28,114 bases of DNA from a virus. Below the pieces are notes generated by a model. The model was not told the origin of the DNA, made no database searches, and was given only the letters and a program-made list of their open reading frames with translations. Of the stretch, positions 23,691 to 28,114 are shown one piece after another. Both the position numbers and the translations under genes were made by a program. The first letter of the stretch is position 1; the number at the start of each line of letters is the position of its first letter. The DNA lies in IMG/VR virus record IMGVR_UViG_3300013093_000206, positions 1 through 28,114 of that record, one strand, 5' to 3'.

Positions 23691-23853
23691 CGGAGACGAG
23701 TTCTACATCTGGCTTCGTAACGGTATAGCCCGCGGTTGGATAACCGAGCCGTTCTGCTGTACCCATGACGGCGGCCCTATCAGTGATGAAGAGAGCGCGG
23801 AGTTTGACGAGTTTGGCGAGGCTTGCCTTCACCACCTCAAGATTTTAATATGA
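23683..23853 (+). CDS. Small conserved-looking phage protein, function unknown
   Basis: 56 residues from ATG 23683, 5 bases after GAGGA; an in-frame ATG at 23650 would lie in the acidic gene. The sequence FYIWLRNGIARGWITEPFC followed by CTHDGGP and a late EACLHH reads like a small protein I have seen in actinophages next to replication genes. C/H residues could bind metal. No function can be assigned. It shares ATGA with the next gene. Confidence 0.55.
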   Translation: MNDGDEFYIWLRNGIARGWITEPFCCTHDGGPISDEESAEFDEFGEACLHHLKILI

Positions 23854-24059
23854 GACCTATCCGCGAGCTGCGGCCTGATTACACAGGCAACATGGACCAT
23901 GCAGACGAGGTTCGCCATGTCTGCGATTGTGGTTCCTTTGTTTGGAATATCAAGGCATCCTTTGATGACTTCGAGCTGGCGACATACTTCACCGACATGG
24001 AGTGTGCCGCCTGTGGGTCGTACGCCAAGGCTCCAACCCCTTTAGACAGACATATTTAA
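23850..24059 (+). CDS. Small zinc-ribbon-like protein
   Basis: 69 residues; ATG 23850 overlaps the previous stop and no separate ribosome site is seen, so translation is probably coupled. CDCGSF (C35, C37 of the chain approximately) and CAACGSY later form CxC and CxxC pairs, the likely ligands of one zinc ribbon, separated by an acidic helix (SFDDFELATYF). The role is unknown. It ends the mini-gene cluster and is followed by an inverted repeat. Confidence 0.55.
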   Translation: MRPIRELRPDYTGNMDHADEVRHVCDCGSFVWNIKASFDDFELATYFTDMECAACGSYAKAPTPLDRHI

Positions 24060-24073
24060 GCCTGCTTGTAATA

Positions 24074-24106
24074 CTTATTAGACCGTATTACTACTCGTCT
24101 AATAAG
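24074..24106 (+). promoter_or_regulatory. Perfect 10-bp inverted repeat before the SpoVS gene
   Basis: CTTATTAGAC (24074-24083) and GTCTAATAAG (24097-24106) surround a 13-base spacer. The right arm runs into AGAGG, the ribosome site of ATG 24115. There is no U-run, so it is more likely an operator or a translational control hairpin than a terminator. It is the only clear structure in this 55-base gap. Confidence 0.5.
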
Positions 24107-24114
24107 AGGTCTAA

Positions 24115-24402
24115 ATGTCTGAAGTAACACCTGCTCCAGAAGAGCAATTCCTGCGTGTTTCAGCAGGTTCTAACCCCCAGGCCGTAGCTTCGGCCATCGC
24201 CCATTCCATCTATGAGACCCGCACCTGTAAAATTCGTGCGGTTGGCGCTGGTGCCGTTAATCAGGCCACCAAAGCTATCGCTATCGCCCGTGGGTATACA
24301 GCCCCTCGAGGCATCGATATCGCCTACGTCCCAGGCTTCACTACTATTCAGAGCCACGATGGGGATATATCCGCCATGGTTTTAACCGTTATTGTCCTGT
24401 AA
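24115..24402 (+). CDS. spoVS: SpoVS-family (Alba-like) protein
   Basis: 95 residues. After a short leader, LRVSAGSNPQAVASAIAHSI, then IRAVGAGAVNQATKAIAIAR, then TAPRGIDIAYVPGF align in order with Bacillus stage V sporulation protein S, including the GAGAxNQAxKAxAIARG core and AP-x-G-x-D. SpoVS has an Alba-like nucleic-acid-binding fold and affects sporulation and cell division in Bacillus; its molecular role is not well settled. The gene has its own gap, hairpin and ribosome site, so it may be controlled separately. In a phage it could act as a nucleoid or RNA-binding protein. The family call is strong. Confidence 0.88.
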   Translation: MSEVTPAPEEQFLRVSAGSNPQAVASAIAHSIYETRTCKIRAVGAGAVNQATKAIAIARGYTAPRGIDIAYVPGFTTIQSHDGDISAMVLTVIVL

Positions 24403-24420
24403 GGCTGATACAGTTAATAA
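24392..24420 (+). promoter_or_regulatory. Candidate weak promoter before the 24444 gene
   Basis: TTGTCC (24392-24397), a 17-base spacer and TAATAA (24415-24420) resemble a -35/-10 pair, placed at the end of the SpoVS gene about 24 bases before ATG 24444. The -10 matches the consensus poorly. Low confidence. Confidence 0.3.
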
Positions 24421-24424
24421 ACCC

Positions 24425-24436
24425 CCTTTGCAAAGG
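24425..24436 (+). promoter_or_regulatory. 12-bp palindrome over the 24444 ribosome site
   Basis: CCTTTGCAAAGG is a perfect palindrome whose right half is part of AAAGGAAA, the ribosome site of ATG 24444. It also lies just downstream of the weak promoter candidate, where an operator would sit. A shorter relative, CCTTGCAAGG, occurs at 24870-24879. Confidence 0.4.
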
Positions 24437-24443
24437 AAACCAA

Positions 24444-24770
24444 ATGTCAGATAAAGCCCCAAAGAGTGCTTTCCCAACCATGGACGAAAGCGCTACAAAG
24501 AGCGTACAAAACGCTTCTGCAGCACCTTCTAAGAACACCAAGCTCATGCCTAAGAAGGGTGCACAAGCTGGCGACCCAGCCCGTGAAGCTAAGCCTGCAC
24601 GTAAGGAAAGCCTTCGTGAGCGTCAAGGCGCTCGCTACGCAATTCGCGTAAAAATGTCTGGTGGAACCTCGCCAGAAGCTGGTGCAACACAGGCTAACGG
24701 ACGAATAATTCCTCCAGCCGTAAATCGCACACAGCCTAACTTCTCAAGCGGAATGGCTGATTACAACTAA
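24444..24770 (+). CDS. Basic low-complexity protein, function unknown
   Basis: 108 residues rich in Lys, Arg, Ala, Ser and Pro, probably disordered, with a central charged segment (ARKESLRERQGARYAIRVK). No cysteines or enzyme motifs. The ribosome site (AAAGGAAAC) closely resembles that of the ssDNA-binding candidate, suggesting strong expression. A strong terminator follows its stop by 17 bases. Basic disordered proteins of this type are often DNA-binding or virion-associated; no specific role is supported. Confidence 0.55.
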   Translation: MSDKAPKSAFPTMDESATKSVQNASAAPSKNTKLMPKKGAQAGDPAREAKPARKESLRERQGARYAIRVKMSGGTSPEAGATQANGRIIPPAVNRTQPNFSSGMADYN

Positions 24771-24787
24771 GTCCTTTCCCAGCAATT

Positions 24788-24817
24788 AACCCCCTGCCTT
24801 ATGGTCGGGGGTTTTTT
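24788..24817 (+). terminator. Strong intrinsic terminator
   Basis: AACCCCC (24788-24794) pairs with GGGGGTT (24807-24813), with an inner GCC/GGT pairing around TTAT, followed by six T (24812-24817). It ends the transcript of the preceding genes and separates them from the control region downstream. Confidence 0.88.
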
Positions 24818-24820
24818 GTT

Positions 24821-24860
24821 GTCCATTGATGACCATTGGTGTCTATCTATGTCGTTTGAT
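24821..24860 (+). repeat. Four tandem degenerate 10-bp repeats (iteron-like)
   Basis: Four consecutive 10-base blocks align without gaps: GTCCATTGAT, GACCATTGGT, GTCTATCTAT and GTCGTTTGAT. Positions 1 (G), 3 (C), 6 (T) and 10 (T) are identical in all four, and most others in three. The period equals one helical turn, so a protein could bind the same DNA face each time. It lies in the largest non-coding gap of the window, beside a terminator, a palindrome, an A/T-rich tract and a promoter. An origin or multi-site operator is the likely use. Confidence 0.55.
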
Positions 24861-24869
24861 GCTCAAGAA

Positions 24870-24879
24870 CCTTGCAAGG
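24870..24879 (+). repeat. Perfect 10-bp palindrome in the control region
   Basis: CCTTGCAAGG lies 9 bases after the tandem repeats and before the A/T-rich stretch 24887-24898. It resembles the palindrome at 24425-24436 but is two bases shorter. It could be a dimeric regulator site. Confidence 0.35.
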
Positions 24880-24894
24880 CTCTGTCAAAAAATT

Positions 24895-24915
24895 TTTACA
24901 AAAGTGTCGTGTAAA
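24895..24915 (+). promoter_or_regulatory. TTTACA/TGTAAA inverted repeat, candidate operator
   Basis: TTTACA (24895-24900) and TGTAAA (24910-24915) form a perfect dyad with a 9-base spacer, lying just upstream of or overlapping the promoter candidate. It borders the A-run/T-run AAAAAATTTTT (24887-24897). Such dyads commonly bind dimeric regulators. It is a pattern only. Confidence 0.35.
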
Positions 24916-24916
24916 G

Positions 24917-24945
24917 TTATGAAACTTACAAAGGTATGGTAGGCT
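24917..24945 (+). promoter_or_regulatory. Candidate promoter for the 24982-26240 genes
   Basis: An extended -10, TGG then TAGGCT (24940-24945), has TTATGA (24917-24922) 17 bases upstream. Transcription would start near 24952, giving a leader of about 30 bases with AAGGAAA before ATG 24982. The stretch TGGTAGGCTAGA resembles TGGTATACTAGA at 15118-15129. A new promoter is expected here because a strong terminator lies upstream. Confidence 0.5.
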
Positions 24946-24981
24946 AGAGTCGTAACTGTCCATCACACGAAGGAAACGATT

Positions 24982-25236
24982 ATGGATGCTTCACTAAAGT
25001 CTGAGTTCACCAACCTGATAAACAAAACCAAGAACTGCCCCGTGTCTCGATGGTTAGAGACAATTGCTAAGGATGAGCGAGAATTCTTTGAAAAGGAAGT
25101 CTTCTCAGCCAAAATCCAACGCCACATGCTACTAGAAAAGCTACAAGCAACTTACGGTGTTGACTTTAGCGTTAGCTCATTGCGTAACCACCTCGTCAAA
25201 GCCTGCTCATGCTACAAGAATAAGGAATCTAAATGA
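24982..25236 (+). CDS. Small HTH-like protein, possible DNA-binding
   Basis: 84 residues with a strong ribosome site (AAGGAAA). The pattern PVSRWLETIAKDEREFFEKE, then MLLEKLQATYGVDFSVSSL, RNHL and a C-terminal CSCYK resembles short phage helix-turn-helix proteins in which a W-L-x-x-x-x-x-D-E-R helix is followed by a recognition helix S-x-S-x-L-R-x-H and a CxC end. The lone CxC cannot complete a metal site by itself. It is coupled (ATGA) to the phosphoesterase gene. A terminase-small-subunit-like or regulatory role is possible, neither proved. Confidence 0.5.
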   Translation: MDASLKSEFTNLINKTKNCPVSRWLETIAKDEREFFEKEVFSAKIQRHMLLEKLQATYGVDFSVSSLRNHLVKACSCYKNKESK

Positions 25237-26240
25237 CATTAACGTCCGACATGCGGGCCGAGTTCCTGCATCTGCTAACCTCAGATGTAGAGCGCCCCAT
25301 TGATTTCAGCCAAGTAGTACCGAGCAAGGTTGAGGTCAAGGCCCCTAAGAACACCAAGAAGACAACCGATATGAAGGTTGCCCTGCTTGTTCCCGATACC
25401 CAATTTGGTTTTAGAATTGATGAGAACGGTGTAGCTGACCCGTTCCATGATGAGCGTGCACTAGATGTATACAGCCAGATTATGCAGTATGTTCAAGGAA
25501 CCTACGGCATTGACCAAATTGTAAACCTAGGCGACACGATTGATATGCCGTCAGTCAGCAAGCACTTGCAAGAGACCGCGTTTCAGAACGCGTTTCAAGC
25601 ATCGTTGCAAGCTGGATATCTGTTCCTTGCAGAGCAGCGCGCAGTTGCCCCAAATGCTGAAATAGTATTTCTTGAGGGTAACCACGATTGCCGCCTATAC
25701 AAGTATCTGCTCAACAACGCCCCACAAGCCGCGATGTTAAAGCGGGCTGGGGACATTGACCGCTGGCCAGTTAACAGCCTTCCACACCTATTGCGTATGG
25801 ACGAGCTCAAGGTTAATTACGCAAGCGGATATCCAGCTGGAGAGCACCGCATTGTTGGCGACTTGATTGCCAAGCACGGTGACATTGCCAAGAGCAACGG
25901 CTCAACAGCAAGTCAGCACCTCAATAAAAACCATACTATTAGTACAGTCTTCGGGCACACGCATCGTATGGAAATTGCCTATCACACAAGCCATCACCCA
26001 GACGAGCCGAAGCGAAGCGTTGCGTTTAGCCCTGGTTGCCTGTGCCGTGTAGATGGCGCAGTACCTTCAGTCAAGGGCGGAACAACCCCTAACGAGAAGG
26101 CTGTTCGTTACTGGGAGAACTGGCAGCAAGGATTGGGCGTCTGCTTCTATACAGAAGACGGCCGATTTGATATTAAGCCTATCCATATCTTAGATGGTTG
26201 GGCATTCTTCGAGGGAATTGAGTTTAGAGCTTCGAAGTAG
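25233..26240 (+). CDS. Calcineurin-like metallophosphoesterase
   Basis: 335 residues, start overlapping the HTH-like stop. Metal-binding motifs are in order: D55-x-Q57 (LVPDTQFG; Gln replaces the usual His), G100-D101 (NLGDTID), GNHD (149-152), H215 (KHGD) and GHTH (241-244). Length and order match phage metallophosphoesterases. The first 45 residues look like a flexible extension. Members cut phosphodiester or phosphoester bonds in nucleic acids, nucleotides or proteins; the substrate here cannot be told. The Gln at the first motif occurs in some phage members and may alter metal choice. Confidence 0.82.
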   Translation: MTLTSDMRAEFLHLLTSDVERPIDFSQVVPSKVEVKAPKNTKKTTDMKVALLVPDTQFGFRIDENGVADPFHDERALDVYSQIMQYVQGTYGIDQIVNLGDTIDMPSVSKHLQETAFQNAFQASLQAGYLFLAEQRAVAPNAEIVFLEGNHDCRLYKYLLNNAPQAAMLKRAGDIDRWPVNSLPHLLRMDELKVNYASGYPAGEHRIVGDLIAKHGDIAKSNGSTASQHLNKNHTISTVFGHTHRMEIAYHTSHHPDEPKRSVAFSPGCLCRVDGAVPSVKGGTTPNEKAVRYWENWQQGLGVCFYTEDGRFDIKPIHILDGWAFFEGIEFRASK

Positions 26241-26258
26241 TAACAAGCCCCGTATCAT
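26231..26258 (+). promoter_or_regulatory. Candidate promoter of a leaderless downstream unit
   Basis: TATCAT (26253-26258) ends 7 bases before the A of ATG 26265, so transcription could start at the start codon. TTCGAA (26231-26236) with a 16-base spacer is a weak -35. The hexamer also forms the loop of CCCC-GTATCAT-GGGG (26248-26262). GGGG lies only 2 bases before ATG, too close for a normal ribosome site, supporting leaderless translation. Confidence 0.42.
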
Positions 26259-26264
26259 GGGGTT

Positions 26265-26798
26265 ATGCCTTCGTCACATCAAAACATACAAAACCTGGGT
26301 GCAGGTGGTATGTATGGAACCAACACCGTTTACGGCGGTGGTGGTCAACCTGTTGCACGAAGCGAATTAGATTGGCTACGCATTGGAGTTGGGCAGGAAC
26401 CTTCTGCCCAATATCCAGACGGTTACTTAGGCACGATTCGTTCACGTCGTGATGACCGTGGTCGTCCAGCAAGCACATCAGACAAGATGCTGGATAGTCT
26501 CAAGACACGCACAGCGCAGCGTTCATATCAACGCGGTGTGCACAAAGGTGAGCGCGTAGACCCAGGCGATTATTATTATCCTTCAGAGTTAAAACCTGAC
26601 CGTGGCATCAAGCGCCAGATGAGAGGCGTACGCGACGGAAACGTTATTCGTTCTCGTAAGAATTCAGAGAACATCCGCCTCACCCCTGCTCCACATTTGC
26701 CTAACGATGGTAAAGCAAACCTGCGTAGCACTTCACCAGGTGAGATTAATCCACGCCGTGTAGACCAGTTCTCACGCCTACGTCCGCAGTGGAGCTAA
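26265..26798 (+). CDS. Basic Gly/Arg-rich protein, function unknown
   Basis: 177 residues. The N-terminus has a Gly/Asn/Tyr-rich stretch (GAGGMYGTNTVYGGGGQP), followed by many Arg/Lys residues (IRSRRDDRGRP, KTRTAQRSYQRG) and a Pro/Arg-rich end. It looks largely disordered and nucleic-acid-binding. No catalytic or zinc motif. It starts a run of six similar small genes and may have its own leaderless transcript. Candidate roles include DNA condensation or an internal virion protein; neither is shown. Confidence 0.6.
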   Translation: MPSSHQNIQNLGAGGMYGTNTVYGGGGQPVARSELDWLRIGVGQEPSAQYPDGYLGTIRSRRDDRGRPASTSDKMLDSLKTRTAQRSYQRGVHKGERVDPGDYYYPSELKPDRGIKRQMRGVRDGNVIRSRKNSENIRLTPAPHLPNDGKANLRSTSPGEINPRRVDQFSRLRPQWS

Positions 26799-26799
26799 C

Positions 26800-27159
26800 A
26801 TGCCAAACATGGCCGATGGCGTTTATTCACGCAAGCCTTGGGTAGCTCCACCAGAGGCAGCTTATCCACCCCAGCAATATCTAGGACCATTTCCTAGCAA
26901 TCAAGAGCGCCTACTTACCCAAGCATTGGCATCACAGACCATGCAGGGCGCCGATTTGCAGAATTTTGTACGTCCCCCATTGCCTCAAGTGGAGTTATTC
27001 CCACCGAAATACGGGTATACCACTACAGAAATCGGCATTAAGGACATAATTGAGTTACCTGGAAGAGCTCCAGCGCAACAGCGTGTCGAATCTGATTACA
27101 GCCAGACGCCTAATGCGACGGAGTCATCCAGCCGTAACGACTTAGGAGTGAGCATTTAA
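26800..27159 (+). CDS. Pro-rich protein, function unknown
   Basis: 119 residues starting 1 base after the previous stop. Rich in Pro and Gln in the first half (WVAPPEAAYPPQQYLGPFP) with a helix around 33-52, then VRPPLPQVELFPPKYGY and a short helical segment (IGIKDIIELPG). No known domain. Its stop shares a base with the next start. The Pro-rich repeats suggest a protein-binding or structural role alongside the neighbouring genes. Confidence 0.55.
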   Translation: MPNMADGVYSRKPWVAPPEAAYPPQQYLGPFPSNQERLLTQALASQTMQGADLQNFVRPPLPQVELFPPKYGYTTTEIGIKDIIELPGRAPAQQRVESDYSQTPNATESSSRNDLGVSI

Positions 27160-27383
27160 TGGCATCAGGATTAATGACTGACTCAACAGGTGACGGCATG
27201 TATGGCAGCGAAGACGTTGACTACGCCACACAGCAGTCGTTAAAGAACACAATGTACAACGGCTCAAAGAATTGTAAGAACTGTGGTTACCAGCTTCATC
27301 CACAGGATGCGTTGTACTCAGAACTTTGTCCATCTTGCACCAAGCGCAAGGCGGTAAAACATATGAAAGGACGGATGGCATGA
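27159..27383 (+). CDS. Zinc-ribbon small protein
   Basis: 74 residues with ATG sharing a base with the previous stop. CKNCGYQ and, about 15 residues later, CPSCTKRK form a four-cysteine zinc ribbon in the C-terminal half, ending in a basic tail (KRKAVKHMKGRMA). The first 40 residues are acidic and Gly/Thr-rich. Similar ribbons bind DNA or RNA polymerase in other proteins. Family unknown. Confidence 0.6.
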   Translation: MASGLMTDSTGDGMYGSEDVDYATQQSLKNTMYNGSKNCKNCGYQLHPQDALYSELCPSCTKRKAVKHMKGRMA

Positions 27384-27589
27384 CCGTTCGTAAAGCTATG
27401 TCGGAGAACGTTTCGCTTGAAGAAGGCGCGACAGACGGTAAATATCGCAAGCGCCGTCCTAATACAACAGTAGCCCCAGGCATGGGTGACCAAGACGTGG
27501 TCAAGAACCGTGCTGGCCTACATCCATATTGGAATTATGGTTTCGTCAACAGCGAAGAACCTAACAAAGTAAACCCAGCAGGTAACTAA
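27380..27589 (+). CDS. Small hypothetical protein
   Basis: 69 residues from ATG 27380, overlapping the zinc-ribbon stop as ATGA; the frame reaches back to 27326, but that part would lie within the upstream gene. It has a basic patch (GKYRKRRPNTT) and an aromatic segment (GLHPYWNYGFVN). No cysteine pair or enzyme motif. Not recognised. Confidence 0.5.
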   Translation: MTVRKAMSENVSLEEGATDGKYRKRRPNTTVAPGMGDQDVVKNRAGLHPYWNYGFVNSEEPNKVNPAGN

Positions 27590-27590
27590 T

Positions 27591-27803
27591 ATGAAGCCAA
27601 TTAAAGACCGCGCCAATGACCCCAAGCGCACTATTGCAGCACATCAAGACAAGATGGCGGCGCTAGGAAAAGCTACTGGCTGGGAGCACGTTTCATCAGA
27701 CCCTAGATTCGGCAACGTAATCGGCAAGGTCGGAGAGTCCCGCGTTGCATACACTGGCCAGCCGCACGTTGTATCAGACGTGTACGACAAGGAGGCATAC
27801 TAA
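27591..27803 (+). CDS. Small hypothetical protein
   Basis: 70 residues, ATG 27591 one base after the previous stop. Begins with a basic helix (IKDRANDPKRTIAAHQDK), followed by Gly and His-containing loops (WEHVSSDPRFGNVIGKVGE) and a beta-like end. No motif recognised. Its stop shares a base with the next start. Confidence 0.5.
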   Translation: MKPIKDRANDPKRTIAAHQDKMAALGKATGWEHVSSDPRFGNVIGKVGESRVAYTGQPHVVSDVYDKEAY

Positions 27804-28114
27804 TGGCAGCAAAGAAGGCCGTAGCGCCTAAGAAGACAGAGAAGCCAGCTTCACCTACATTTACCTTTGGCAAGAAAGCAGAAGAACTAGCTAATCGTAA
27901 GGCAGAAGCTAAGTCACAGCGCGAAAGCGCGACCACTGTTAGTGGAAAAGAATCTGCTAACAAGCCTGTTATTCCAGCTGGCAATATTAAGCAGACACCA
28001 TTTGCTAAGACAACTGCTAAAGCAAAAGGCGTTTCATCACTTGGTAAAGCTATTAAGAAGGACACCAACTCACGAGTTGAGCGCATGATTGCAGAGTCAC
28101 CAGACCCAGAGGCA
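27803..28114 (+). CDS. Lys/Ala-rich protein (3' end outside window)
   Basis: The frame opens at ATG 27803 (TAATG overlap) with GGAGG (27791-27795) upstream, and stays open to the last base; 104 residues are visible. The N-terminus is very rich in Lys, Ala and Pro (AAKKAVAPKKTEKPASP), followed by charged helices and another Lys-rich patch (KTTAKAKGV). This is histone-H1-like composition and suggests nucleic-acid binding, but the missing end may hold a domain that changes the view. Confidence 0.6.
   Translation, partial: MAAKKAVAPKKTEKPASPTFTFGKKAEELANRKAEAKSQRESATTVSGKESANKPVIPAGNIKQTPFAKTTAKAKGVSSLGKAIKKDTNSRVERMIAESPDPEA

Noticed and set aside
23551-23835. Antisense frame across the acidic mini-gene cluster
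   Set aside because: Arises from the reverse complement of Asp/Glu codons; the + strand frames have coupled starts and ribosome sites, this one has none.
26248-26262. CCCC/GGGG hairpin as a terminator after the phosphoesterase gene
   Set aside because: The stem is only 4 bp and no U-run follows; a promoter-loop arrangement fits better.

Overview
The window is one continuous, tightly packed stretch of a tailed-phage genome. Every credible gene is on the + strand. Neighbouring genes commonly share ATGA, TAATG or a few overlapping bases, as in translationally coupled phage operons. The tail genes encode a contractile-type baseplate: a tube/baseplate protein, a LysM/gpX-like protein, a gpD-like hub, an OB-fold spike, a gp25-like wedge, a baseplate-J wedge and a tail-I protein. 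The virus is therefore best read as a myovirus. A WhiB-family Fe-S regulator points to an actinobacterial host, because WhiB proteins are confined to Actinobacteria and their phages. By eye the base composition is near balanced, lower in G+C than phages of soil mycobacteria or Streptomyces, which would suit a phage of aquatic, low-GC Actinobacteria. That host is inference, not proof.

Layout. (1) 3-7488: baseplate and receptor-binding genes in assembly order, ending in a 766-residue tail-I protein carrying two carbohydrate-binding-like modules. (2) 7498-7752: a small two-helix membrane protein, possibly a holin. (3) A candidate promoter at 7732-7761 opens the replication module: a SLOG-like Rossmannoid protein, a winged-helix protein, a DnaC/IstB-type loader, a SWIM zinc protein, a DnaB-like helicase, a DnaG-like primase, a 50-residue zinc-ribbon mini-protein, a dNMP kinase and a SNF2-type helicase. 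(4) 15118-16191: a short regulatory block with an apparently leaderless ribbon-helix-helix gene, a coiled-coil protein and a MerR-like protein. (5) 16214-23362: a zinc-containing ssDNA-binding candidate, a strong terminator, family A DNA polymerase, RecA, an Hjc-like nuclease, WhiB, a Cas4/RecB-like nuclease and a RuvC-like resolvase. Together these would give recombination-linked replication. (6) 23359-24059: four very small genes, one of them a 45-residue protein with 31 acidic and no basic residues. (7) 24115-24402: a clear SpoVS homologue. (8) 24771-24981: the largest non-coding gap, holding a terminator, four tandem 10-bp repeats, a palindrome, an A/T-rich tract and a promoter; it is a candidate origin or control region. 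(9) 24982-28114: an HTH-like protein, a metallophosphoesterase and a run of unrecognised, mostly basic or low-complexity proteins, the last cut by the window end.

The layout suggests that transcription restarts at a few points (about 7760, 15130, 24950 and 26265) and is trimmed by two strong terminators (16899-16945 and 24788-24817). Several start sites have short hairpins overlapping the Shine-Dalgarno sequence. Several short genes and starts were resolved by reading the sequence directly: 12837-12989, 15133-15300 and 23553-23690, plus the incomplete genes at both ends. No tRNA, CRISPR array, integrase or insertion sequence was recognised. Family calls rest on motif reading by eye; no database search was made.
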